A stretch of DNA of 7,671 nt from Bacteroides sp. Its GTDB lineage: Bacteria > Bacteroidota > Bacteroidia > Bacteroidales > Bacteroidaceae. Position 1 is the stretch's first letter, and each line of letters begins with the position of its first letter. Positions 1 to 4,136 of this stretch are shown here, piece by piece. The stretch lies in the NCBI GenBank assembly GCA_019412865.1, contig DXOJ01000815.1, forward strand, positions 1-7,671, written 5' to 3'. The notes under the pieces were generated by a model. The model did not search any database, was not told the origin of the DNA, and saw only the letters and a program-made list of their open reading frames with translations. A program made the position numbers and the translations under genes.

Positions 1-31
1 CATCAGCAAGAAATTTTCCCATTTTGTCCAT
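1..31 (-). CDS. 5' end of an unidentified leftward gene (partial)
   Basis: Only ten codons are visible (MDKMGKFLAD) before the left edge, so no function can be assigned. The ATG is preceded by GAAAGG with about 6 nt spacing, and a good extended -10 promoter lies about 120 bp upstream, with a leader in between. The gene lies beyond the integrase and its presumed attachment region, so it may be host DNA flanking the element. It could equally be another gene of the same element. Confidence rests on the promoter, leader and ribosome site, not on the protein. Confidence 0.4.
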   Translation of the reverse strand, partial: MDKMGKFLAD

Positions 32-149
32 TTTTTTACCTTTCAGAACGGATGCCTGACAAATAGAAAACCCAGGAGTTGCCTCTCCGGACGTTCGACT
101 TGAATGTAATTGAGTCACATGGACTAATCACTTCTCTTTGCCTATTGGC

Positions 150-178
150 ATTGTAGCATATGCATTTCAGTAATACAA
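150..178 (-). promoter_or_regulatory. Promoter for the leftward gene at the left edge
   Basis: On the minus strand a TTGTAT -35 (173-178) is followed after 17 nt by TACAAT (150-155). A TG one base upstream of the -10 makes it an extended -10. The transcript would have a leader of about 110 nt with a small hairpin (CCGGAG / CTCCTGG, near 82-99). I do not recognise the leader as a known riboswitch. The promoter sits inside an otherwise open 68-codon frame at 36-242, which argues that this frame is not a gene. Confidence 0.5.
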
Positions 179-263
179 TCTGCAAATTTAAAATTAAAGT
201 GGGCACAAAGTGAGTCGAGCCTTGATTTTCTTCTTTTTCCATGCTATACTATCACCCGATGTA

Positions 264-345
264 AAACCCTGAAAAAACAAGGTCTTATAGGGGTTTCGCC
301 GATTCCCGGCGTAAAATGAATCGAGTGTTCGTGACCTTCCACTCG
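264..345. repeat. Three consecutive inverted repeats on the attachment side
   Basis: Three inverted repeats follow one another: AAACCC (264-269) with GGGTTT (291-296); CGCCG (297-301) with CGGCG (307-311), loop ATTCC; and CGAGTG (322-327) with CACTCG (340-345). None is followed by a T-tract on either strand, so they do not read as ordinary terminators. They lie between the integrase terminator and the flanking gene promoter, where an attachment core would be expected. Also, TGAATCGAGT (317-326) resembles TGAGTCGAGC (211-220). A role as recombination site is inferred from position only. Confidence 0.35.
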
Positions 346-380
346 TAAAACAAAACTTCTTTTTCTTCCTATTTATATAG

Positions 381-458
381 GTTTATCTTTGTTTATTTAG
401 CCTAGAAAGCACTGTGTTTTCAGGCTTTTATTTTTTATCTTAATTTATCCCCGTTTAT
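381..458. repeat. TTTATC direct repeats (possible integrase arm sites)
   Basis: TTTATC occurs three times in the same orientation at 382-387, 434-439 and 444-449, with related GTTTAT at 391-396 and 453-458. They lie immediately beyond the integrase 3' end. Tyrosine integrases with an AP2-like N-terminal domain bind short direct repeats (arm sites) flanking the crossover point, so this is a reasonable but unproven reading. Same-orientation copies also occur at 4104-4109, 4231-4236 and 4304-4309. The whole stretch 179-487 contains no convincing gene. Confidence 0.3.
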
Positions 459-487
459 GCAATTTGGTACTTTTTTTGTACTGCCAC

Positions 488-515
488 AAAAAAAGAGAGG
501 GCTTCTATACCCTCT
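488..515 (-). terminator. Intrinsic terminator of the integrase transcript
   Basis: On the minus strand AGAGGG (510-515) pairs with CCCTCT (496-501) around an 8-nt loop, followed by C and seven T (488-494). The stem overlaps the integrase stop codon (514-516), so the leftward transcript ends directly after the gene. Confidence 0.8.
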
Positions 516-1635
516 AAAATGCATTCGCTATTTTCTCCATTTCCTCTGCCTTTGTATCCGGTAATACATGGCTGTATAAATCCATTGTCATAGCAAGCGA
601 ACTGTGCCCCAGTATTGTTTTTAATACCTGTGGCTGCATACCTGCTTCAATTGCCCTGGTCGCAAATGTATGGCGAAATACATGGCTTGTGATTCTCGGG
701 AAATCATGCCCGGCTTCCCGAATCCGGTTTATTGTTCTGTCAATCTCTGCCTGTATCCGTTCCCTGCTAACCGGTCCGCCCTCTTCATTGCAAAATAAAT
801 ACTGATCCATTCTTACTACTTTAAATCCCCAATATTTCCGTTGTGCTTCTATATGCTCCAATGTGGCAGCAGTCAACGGTATATCTCTGGCGGAAGTTCT
901 TGTCTTTGGCGTATCTTCCATATATCCCTTGCCCTCTATGTATTTCAATGTTCTTTGAACATGAATCAGTTTCTGTTTCTTATCAATGTCGGAATACTTA
1001 AGCCCCTGCATTTCTCCTTTTCTCATACCAGTTCGAAGCATCACCGCAAAAAAATGATACAGATAACTCTCTTTTGCATATTCCATAAATAGATCTTGCT
1101 GTTCTTTTGTCATGGCCATTCTCTCCTTTTTCTTTCCTGTCTGCCGTGGTAACTCTGCCAGCTTTACCGGATTACGTTCAATCAATCCATTCTTCATGGC
1201 CTGCTTTAAGCACCCGTTTAAAACAGCCGATACAATTTTAATACTTGATAATGCATATCCTTCTTTCACCAGATCGTTGTATAACTTTTGAATATGCTCG
1301 CCCCGGAGCTCCGAAATCTGCCTGCTGCCGAGTCTCTTTTTTATAATGCTCTGATAATATTTTTCATAGCTCGTATAGGTTCCTATTTTCACCCGATTCT
1401 TTTTATATTCCTCCAACCAAGTTTTATACCATTCATCAAGAGTGATTTTCTCTTTTGTAACATATATGCCATGCTCCAGCTTATATTTAAGCTCTGTCAT
1501 ATACTTCTGTGTCTCTGTAATGGTATTCCCATGCACAAGGTATCTTTTCCCTTGATACATGAAACGCCCTTCATAGCCTTCATATCGTTGTTGTATGCCT
1601 TTTGGCAGCTTTCTCCCTCTCTTATCTATTGCCAT
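514..1635 (-). CDS. int: Tyrosine recombinase / phage integrase
   Basis: This 373-residue site-specific recombinase integrates and excises the element. Residues 10-60 resemble the AP2-like arm-DNA-binding domain (GRFMYQGKRYLVHG). About 64-165 is the SAM-like core-binding domain (TLDEWYKTWLEEYKKNRV), and the rest is the catalytic domain. All catalytic residues are visible: Arg205 in RTGMRKGE, Lys244 in KTRTSARDIPL, His318 and Arg321 in HVFRHTFATR, His344 in LGHSS and nucleophile Tyr354 in DLYSHV. Length and order fit the Tn916/phage Int group of Bacillota. An in-frame ATG lies 7 codons upstream, but I start at 1635 because AAGGAG sits 6 nt before that ATG. It is the last gene of the leftward operon, with a terminator at its stop. 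The target site cannot be read from the protein. Intact. Confidence 0.96.
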   Translation of the reverse strand: MAIDKRGRKLPKGIQQRYEGYEGRFMYQGKRYLVHGNTITETQKYMTELKYKLEHGIYVTKEKITLDEWYKTWLEEYKKNRVKIGTYTSYEKYYQSIIKKRLGSRQISELRGEHIQKLYNDLVKEGYALSSIKIVSAVLNGCLKQAMKNGLIERNPVKLAELPRQTGKKKERMAMTKEQQDLFMEYAKESYLYHFFAVMLRTGMRKGEMQGLKYSDIDKKQKLIHVQRTLKYIEGKGYMEDTPKTRTSARDIPLTAATLEHIEAQRKYWGFKVVRMDQYLFCNEEGGPVSRERIQAEIDRTINRIREAGHDFPRITSHVFRHTFATRAIEAGMQPQVLKTILGHSSLAMTMDLYSHVLPDTKAEEMEKIANAF

Positions 1636-1649
1636 GCCTTGCTCCTTTC

Positions 1650-1663
1650 TGAACATAAGTTCA
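1650..1663. promoter_or_regulatory. LexA-like box (GAAC-N4-GTTC) in front of int
   Basis: TGAACATAAGTTCA is a palindrome with a 4-bp centre and fits the GAAC-N4-GTTC core of Bacillota LexA (DinR) boxes. I found no other GAAC-N4-GTTC in the window. It begins 15 bp upstream of the preferred int start and overlaps the end of the 12-codon leader frame. Repression of int until DNA damage would make sense for a mobile element, but the Y position of the strict B. subtilis consensus is not matched. This is a candidate only. Confidence 0.4.
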
Positions 1664-1699
1664 CGTATTGCAATAGGTCAGCATGACAGTTATAATCAT
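1661..1699 (-). CDS. Possible 12-aa leader peptide upstream of int
   Basis: The frame encodes MIITVMLTYCNT and ends 25 nt before the int start. AAAGGG lies 5 nt before its ATG. The palindrome TATTGCAATA (1666-1675) lies inside it. A short translated leader could couple ribosome movement to int translation, or the frame could be chance in a 5' leader. There is no homology argument; the support is ribosome-site spacing and position only. Confidence 0.25.
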   Translation of the reverse strand: MIITVMLTYCNT

Positions 1700-1725
1700 G
1701 TTGACCCTTTATTGTGTGTATTGGG

Positions 1726-1941
1726 TTATTTCTGTTTTAGCCCCGTGGTGTTGCCGCACCTGGGGCTTTTGTTATCACCTTCTTTCAAGTTTTTATGCTC
1801 TTGTTTTTGTCACCTTTTTAGGGTGTCCGAAATGTCAGAGTATACATTCAATCCGAGTATTTCCGAGTCTTGACCTTCTGCCGTCCTGTTCGGATATTGG
1901 TGTATCGTTCCAGGAAGGGCAGCAGTCTTACAACTTCTCAC
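1726..1941 (-). pseudogene. Interrupted small frame ending in a zinc-knuckle-like motif
   Basis: One reading frame stays open for 72 codons except for a single TGA (1810-1812). The upstream part runs 43 codons from a GTG at 1941 and contains GLNVYSDISDTLKR. The downstream part reads LKEGDNKSPRCGNTTGLKQK (TTG at 1786-1788, stop at 1726). The segment PRCGNTTGLK resembles the first knuckle of small phage zinc ribbons (CPxCGNxxGLK), but the first Cys is Ser here and no second CxxC follows. No proper ribosome site precedes either part. It may be a decayed Cys-rich protein, or a coincidence of the hairpin DNA that encodes this end. Function unknown. Confidence 0.22.
1739..1770 (+). terminator. Hairpin A: plus-strand terminator-like hairpin inside the leftward operon
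   Basis: AGCCCC (1739-1744) pairs with GGGGCT (1762-1767) and is followed by TTTTGTT on the plus strand. On the minus strand, where all neighbouring genes lie, there is no T-tract after the stem. The loop contains GGTGTTGCCGCAC (1747-1759), which matches the loop of hairpin B at 12 of 13 positions. It could stop antisense transcription entering the operon, or act as an RNA element in the leftward mRNA. Confidence 0.5.
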
Positions 1942-2071
1942 TGTTCAGAGAGTGCACCCTGTATTTGTGGTTTTGTGCGATGTCGCACCTCGCGCGCGTT
2001 ATCGTGTTACAAAATTCCCGCCGTCCGGTTCCAGTCAGCCAATACCTTTCCCGGAAGGACGAGAACGCTAT
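1789..2071. other. Gene-poor stretch between the 59-aa gene and the int leader
   Basis: Apart from the weak interrupted frame described separately, I see no supported gene here on either strand. The longer plus-strand frames lack ribosome sites and run through hairpin A. Features visible: the perfect inverted repeat GTGCGA-TG-TCGCAC (1975-1988), a short CG-alternating run beside it (CGCGCGCG, about 1991-1998), and one copy of GGCAGCAGTC (1918-1927). The local GC is higher than in the flanking genes. Confidence 0.5.
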
Positions 2072-2251
2072 TTACAAATTATCAGCAACAACCATAAAGA
2101 CCTTTTCGATAAATGGTTTTGCCTTATCCGGTACAGACTTCATTACTTCATCATGCCACTCCTGAAACTCTTCTCCGGTCAGCTTACGAGCTTCAACTAC
2201 CATTTCTGCAATCTGCGGAACTGCCTGCACAAATACGTCTCTTTCAGTCAT
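2072..2251 (-). CDS. Small helical phage-type protein, 59 aa
   Basis: Not recognised. The protein is short, probably all-helical and mildly acidic (MTERDVFVQAVPQIAEMVVE at the N-terminus, KPFIEKVFMVVADNL at the C-terminus). It has no cysteines, no membrane segment and no clear DNA-binding motif. An in-frame ATG 14 codons upstream exists, but I chose 2251: its ATG overlaps the stop of the preceding gene by 8 nt (ATGACTGA), and GGAGG lies 10 nt before it. It is the last clear small gene before int, where excisionases often lie. It lacks the winged-helix look of known Xis proteins, so that role is only a possibility. Confidence 0.6.
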   Translation of the reverse strand: MTERDVFVQAVPQIAEMVVEARKLTGEEFQEWHDEVMKSVPDKAKPFIEKVFMVVADNL

Positions 2252-2501
2252 GATGTTGCGCCCTCCTGGCTCTCTCTGCTCTCTTCCCCTCAATCACGCC
2301 ATAAATAAATACCTGGCATAGACCAATAAGCCCAGAATCATATTTCTGGAATATGCTCTGTATAATCTCACAGGGCACCTCACCAATGTAACTATATTTC
2401 AGCATATCAAGTACCTCTATCAGTTTTCTCTGATCCATTATCAGATCTCCATTCCTGCACGCTTCTACTTTCAGTTTCTCATTAATTACCTCGTAGGCCA
2501 T
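2244..2501 (-). CDS. Conserved-looking small phage protein, 85 aa
   Basis: Function unknown. An N-terminal part with MDQRKLIEVLDMLKYSYIGE (22-41) precedes a C-terminal helix with FIYGVIEGKRAERARR (65-80). The pattern aromatic-x-YG-x3-GKRAERARR is one I associate with small proteins of Lachnospiraceae prophages and integrative elements, from memory and not checked. The basic end may bind nucleic acid. The ATG follows AAAGGA at about 10 nt. Its stop overlaps the start of the 59-aa gene, so the two are probably translationally coupled. The gene lies 111 nt after the 107-aa gene, with hairpin B between them. Confidence 0.65.
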   Translation of the reverse strand: MAYEVINEKLKVEACRNGDLIMDQRKLIEVLDMLKYSYIGEVPCEIIQSIFQKYDSGLIGLCQVFIYGVIEGKRAERARRAQHHD

Positions 2502-2573
2502 TTTTCTCTTGTCCTTTCCCCGGACTCCATGCTATGATAATTGTAGTTGTTGGCTGGAATCCGGTCATATACC

Positions 2574-2610
2574 GCCCCTATCGGTGTTGCAGCACTGATA
2601 AGGGCTTTTT
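2574..2610 (+). terminator. Hairpin B: second plus-strand terminator-like hairpin in the leftward operon
   Basis: GCCCCTATC (2574-2582) pairs with GATAAGGGC (2597-2605), with one G-U, and is followed on the plus strand by TTTTTC. The inner stem GTG/CAC closes the loop. The loop strand GGTGTTGCAGCAC (2583-2595) is nearly identical to that of hairpin A 836 bp away. On the minus strand it starts 3 bases after the T-complement A-run that follows the 107-aa gene stop, without a T-tract on its own 3' side. Confidence 0.5.
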
Positions 2611-2612
2611 CT

Positions 2613-2936
2613 TTATACTGCTTCTTGTACCTGTGATCTACCAAAGAACCGGGCGTTATATATTGCTCCATCTCCTTTAGATCCCCAAATCAATGAACAT
2701 CCAAACAATGCTTTAGAACCGTGTATTACTTCATATCCAAGCTTTTTCCAACCAGACCATGTATTTGTCTCCTCTGCTACGCCTGCTGCCGCTTTGCTCC
2801 TCTCAATGCGCTCTGCGTTGATTTCTTCGGCTTTGGCTGACAGCCATGCTCTGTGTAATGCTTCTGCAAAGCTAATGTCGTTCTTACGGTAGTTCTTCCA
2901 TGCATTCAGCATGATTCTCTTTAAATCGTATTTCAT
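2613..2936 (-). CDS. Small phage/element protein with ArdC-N-like tail, 107 aa
   Basis: First clear gene of the leftward operon. Two parts are visible. Residues 1-37 read MKYDLKRIMLNAWKNYRK then SFAEALHRAWLSAK, a helical motif (KIMxxAW ... SFxEALxxAW) I recall from small proteins of Clostridia mobile elements. Residues 60-103 read WSGWKKLGYEVIHGSKALFG ... RFFGRSQV. The pattern W-x-x-LG-x-V-x3-G-x-KAL ending in FF-x-x-SQ resembles the N-terminal ssDNA-binding domain of ArdC-type antirestriction proteins. A role in DNA binding or antirestriction is inference; the domain is shorter than full ArdC. The start has AAAGGAG 10 nt upstream. It is controlled from the divergent operator region to its right. 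Confidence 0.72.
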   Translation of the reverse strand: MKYDLKRIMLNAWKNYRKNDISFAEALHRAWLSAKAEEINAERIERSKAAAGVAEETNTWSGWKKLGYEVIHGSKALFGCSLIWGSKGDGAIYNARFFGRSQVQEAV

Positions 2937-2994
2937 AACCTATGTACTCCTTTCTGCAGGTGTTCCAACAGCTCCGGCAGGTCTTAAACCAATC

Positions 2995-3069
2995 TCAGTA
3001 ACCTCTTGTATACCTTTGCTTTCCCTTGTCCGGTATTATGTTGGTGTCTCCGGTACGCTTACGCCACAT
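2995..3069 (-). CDS. Possible 24-aa leader ORF of the leftward operon
   Basis: In the roughly 170-nt leader before the 107-aa gene, an ATG at 3069 opens 24 codons (MWRKRTGDTNIIPDKGKQRY and four more). AAGGG lies 8 nt upstream, and a GTG three codons earlier is also in frame. The peptide is very basic. It may be a true small protein, an uncharacterised leader, or chance. Nothing identifies a function. Confidence 0.25.
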   Translation of the reverse strand: MWRKRTGDTNIIPDKGKQRYTRGY

Positions 3070-3112
3070 CGTTTTCACCCTTCGCTGTTGTCTTTCCTTA
3101 ACTTGTAACTAT

Positions 3113-3118
3113 ATTATA
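3113..3118 (-). promoter_or_regulatory. -10 element of the leftward operon promoter
   Basis: The minus strand carries a perfect TATAAT (3113-3118). No good -35 is found 16-18 bp upstream (TAGATA at 17 bp), so the promoter may be weak or need an activator. The outermost operator-like site (3118-3131) abuts this -10, which places it under the same control as the divergent plus-strand promoter. Confidence 0.5.
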
Positions 3119-3199
3119 CTACGTACATAGTTATTTATCTATTGACGTTTTGTACAAATATGTACGTAGTTTTTTGTCAATATCAACTATGTACATAGT
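3118..3199. promoter_or_regulatory. Array of four GTAC-centred operator-like sites
   Basis: Sites centred on GTAC start at 3123, 3152, 3162 and 3191, giving spacings of 29, 10 and 29 bp, a symmetric layout. The fourth, ACTATGTACATAGT (3186-3199), is a perfect 14-bp palindrome. The first, ACTACGTACATAGT (3118-3131), differs at one base. The third, AATATGTACGTAGT (3157-3170), is close to the inverse of the first. The second (TTTGTACAAA core) is more divergent. The outer sites overlap the -10 of the leftward promoter and the -35 of the rightward one. The obvious candidate ligand is the RHH protein encoded just to the right, an autoregulation scheme typical of that fold. Confidence 0.7.
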
Positions 3200-3218
3200 C
3201 TTGAATAAATGGTATACT
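3190..3218 (+). promoter_or_regulatory. Promoter of the RHH operon
   Basis: TATACT (3213-3218) lies 17 bp after TGTACA (3190-3195), a 4/6 match to TTGACA. The -35 is embedded in the perfect palindromic operator, so binding there should block polymerase. The leader to the RHH start is about 60 nt. Confidence 0.5.
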
Positions 3219-3285
3219 TTAATCGTAAGGTGGAATGGAGGCATTTATAATTTTCCGCCCTTTACTAGAAAGAAGGTGAAAACAC

Positions 3286-3471
3286 ATGCCAACCAAAGAA
3301 GACAAAGCAAAATACGATATAAACTACGCCAAAGCAAAATTAAAACGTATTCCCCTAGATGTTCAAAAAGAGAAATATGAACAAATAAAGGCTGCTGCAG
3401 GTCGAACTGGGGAATCTGTCAACGGATATATTAAAAAGGCTATTGATGAGCGAATGGAGCGTGAGCAATAA
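3286..3471 (+). CDS. Ribbon-helix-helix (Arc/CopG-like) DNA-binding protein, 61 aa
   Basis: The protein fits the RHH fold: a short strand LKRIPLDV (19-26) to insert into the DNA major groove, helix 1 KEKYEQIKAAAGRTG (28-42), and helix 2 starting at SVNGYIKKAIDERM (44-57). The ES-V-N-GY/F-I-x-x-AI signature is typical of Arc-like repressors from Clostridia. Length is normal for the family. AAGGTG lies about 8 nt before the ATG. Likely role: autorepressor of its own operon and of the divergent operon leading to int, acting on the palindrome array upstream. Antitoxins often share this fold, so a toxin-antitoxin role with the next gene is an alternative. The stop overlaps the next start (TAATG). 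Confidence 0.88.
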   Translation: MPTKEDKAKYDINYAKAKLKRIPLDVQKEKYEQIKAAAGRTGESVNGYIKKAIDERMEREQ

Positions 3472-3620
3472 TGTTTTTCTTTCTGAAGCCAGTATTTAAC
3501 TTTGATTCTCTTCCAGATAGTAAAATATTACTTTGGTTATTGTTCTTTCTCTTTCCACGCGCTGAAATAGTTTTTAAAGACGATTTTGAAGACGATTCAT
3601 TTTGGGAAGACTATGAATGA
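3471..3620 (+). CDS. 49-aa protein with hydrophobic core and acidic tail, coupled to RHH gene
   Basis: Not recognised. The ATG shares its A with the RHH stop (TAATG), with GGAG about 13 nt upstream, so translation is probably coupled. The sequence starts MFFFLKPVFNFDSLPDSK, continues with the hydrophobic stretch ILLWLLFFLFP (19-29), and ends in a very acidic, aromatic tail (DDFEDDSFWEDYE, 37-49). The hydrophobic run is short for a full membrane span, so a peripheral or monotopic membrane protein, or a DNA-mimic-like acidic protein, are possibilities. As partner of an RHH regulator it could be a toxin, an anti-repressor or an unrelated accessory protein. The coherent composition and coupling argue that it is real. 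Confidence 0.6.
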   Translation: MFFFLKPVFNFDSLPDSKILLWLLFFLFPRAEIVFKDDFEDDSFWEDYE

Positions 3621-3650
3621 TTATATCCGATGCATTAATTCTGTTCAGAA

Positions 3651-3716
3651 GGATCCGAGTCCCTGTTTCGGGTACTCAGACCAAAGGGGATCTATTTCAC
3701 TACCCCTCTTGCATCC
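3651..3716 (+). other. Possible three-way-junction RNA fold after the RHH operon
   Basis: GGAT (3651-3654) can pair with ATCC (3713-3716). It encloses GAGTCCC/GGGTACTC (3657-3663 with 3670-3677, one bulge) and AGGGG/CCCCT (3685-3689 with 3703-3707). This is a compact three-helix arrangement in the 3' untranslated part of the plus-strand operon. The outer stem is only 4 bp, so chance is possible. Confidence 0.25.
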
Positions 3717-3737
3717 TGCTGCCGGATATGCTATATT
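3709..3737 (+). promoter_or_regulatory. Promoter of the antisense (antitoxin) RNA
   Basis: TTGCAT (3709-3714), a 17-bp spacer and TATATT (3732-3737), with TG one base upstream of the -10. It has the same architecture as the toxin promoter on the other strand. No coding frame with a ribosome site follows before the terminator at 3803-3840, which fits a non-coding transcript. Confidence 0.6.
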
Positions 3738-3744
3738 TAAGATA

Positions 3745-3775
3745 CAAAAAGAGCAACCGCCCACAAGGTGGGTTG
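3745..3775 (-). terminator. Intrinsic terminator of the toxin mRNA
   Basis: On the minus strand the arm CAACCCAC (3768-3775) and the arm GTGGGCGGTTG (3754-3764) form a stem with a 3-nt bulge and a CTT loop, followed by CTCTTTTTG. It lies about 80 nt beyond the toxin stop, giving the mRNA a structured 3' region. Confidence 0.6.
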
Positions 3776-3802
3776 ACCTCGAATTATATGGTATATAGAA
3801 TC

Positions 3803-3840
3803 ACCACTCCTTCGCTCGCCAAAGTTCCGGGGTGGTTTTT
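3803..3840 (+). terminator. Plus-strand terminator shared by antisense RNA and RHH operon
   Basis: ACCACTCC (3803-3810) pairs with GGGGTGGT (3829-3836), one G-U pair, followed by TTTT to 3840. It ends 16 nt short of the toxin stop codon on the other strand. In the toxin mRNA the same sequence forms a hairpin just after the stop. Confidence 0.75.
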
Positions 3841-3855
3841 CTATGCCTTAAAACA

Positions 3856-3948
3856 TTATCTGATAAACGTAAATACGAATGTCAGCAATGCGAGAATGAA
3901 CATACCAAACGCCATAAGGTCGTTGAAATCAAAATGATTATTGTCCAT
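3856..3948 (-). CDS. Holin-like type I toxin peptide, 30 aa
   Basis: This tiny membrane peptide begins MDNNHFDFNDLMAFGMF and continues FILALLTFVFTFIR. Residues 11-29 form one hydrophobic helix. The pattern of a short polar start, FGxFILALLTxVF and a terminal basic residue matches the 'putative holin-like toxin' family of Bacillota. A strong purine-rich ribosome site (GGGGGTGGT) precedes the ATG by a few bases, as usual in that family. The expected action is insertion in the host membrane and depolarisation when the antisense RNA is lost, stabilising the element. It has its own promoter and terminator and faces the antisense RNA gene. It is below the size cut-off of many gene callers. Confidence 0.85.
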   Translation of the reverse strand: MDNNHFDFNDLMAFGMFILALLTFVFTFIR

Positions 3949-4013
3949 CAGCACCACCCCCATTCTATGTAGAATAGAGGCCAGCCACCCTGTAACACGA
4001 TTGCTCTACTCAC

Positions 4014-4042
4014 AATATAACATAATGCCATTCTCTAAGCAA
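4014..4042 (-). promoter_or_regulatory. Toxin promoter
   Basis: On the minus strand TTGCTT (4037-4042), a 17-bp spacer and TATATT (4014-4019), with TG one base before the -10. The predicted start is near 4007, giving a leader of about 60 nt before the toxin ATG, enough for the translation-blocking structure common in type I toxin mRNAs. Confidence 0.7.
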
Positions 4043-4136
4043 TCAGATTTTCACAGTGGCAGCAGTCAGAAAACTGCCTCTTTTATTCCTGGAAGAACCT
4101 CATTTTATCCCGAAATATCTCCAATTTTTCCCAAAC

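Larger units (their letters stand above)
3744..3840 (+). ncRNA. Antisense RNA antitoxin, about 97 nt (RatA-like arrangement)
   Basis: Predicted from an extended -10 promoter ending at 3737 and an intrinsic terminator ending at 3840. The whole RNA is complementary to the 3' untranslated region of the convergent toxin mRNA, which runs from the toxin stop (3856) to its own terminator (about 3745). This is the layout of type I systems such as txpA/RatA, where 3'-end pairing leads to mRNA decay or blocked translation. The loop strand CTCGCCAAAGT (3815-3825) could start pairing. The RHH operon transcript may also read into this region and share the terminator. Exact ends are inferred. Confidence 0.6.

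Noticed and set aside
36..242. 68-codon minus frame at the left end
   Set aside because: A clear extended -10 promoter for the next gene lies inside it, there is no ribosome site, and the residue pattern is not protein-like.
1288..2308. Long plus-strand frames opposite int and upstream of it (132, 160 and 118 codons)
   Set aside because: They are antisense to int and the 59-aa gene or cross hairpin A, with Cys/Phe-rich shadow-like composition.
2486..2671. 61-codon minus frame overlapping the 107-aa and 85-aa genes
   Set aside because: Its ATG directly abuts AAAGGAG with no spacing, it begins inside a better-supported gene in another frame, and it runs through hairpin B.
2890..2994. Cysteine-rich frame (contains TCRSCWNTCRKEY) overlapping the start of the 107-aa gene
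   Set aside because: It has no start codon and follows an in-frame TGA; it is out of frame with a well-supported gene.
3235..3279. 14-codon frame (MEAFIIFRPLLERR) in the RHH leader
   Set aside because: Ribosome-site spacing is poor and nothing else supports it; its end coincides with the RHH ribosome site, which alone would explain the sequence.
3617..3937. 106-codon plus frame starting in an ATGA overlap with the 49-aa gene
   Set aside because: It reads through the antisense promoter, the terminator at 3803-3840 and most of the toxin gene on the other strand; the composition looks like translated RNA structure.
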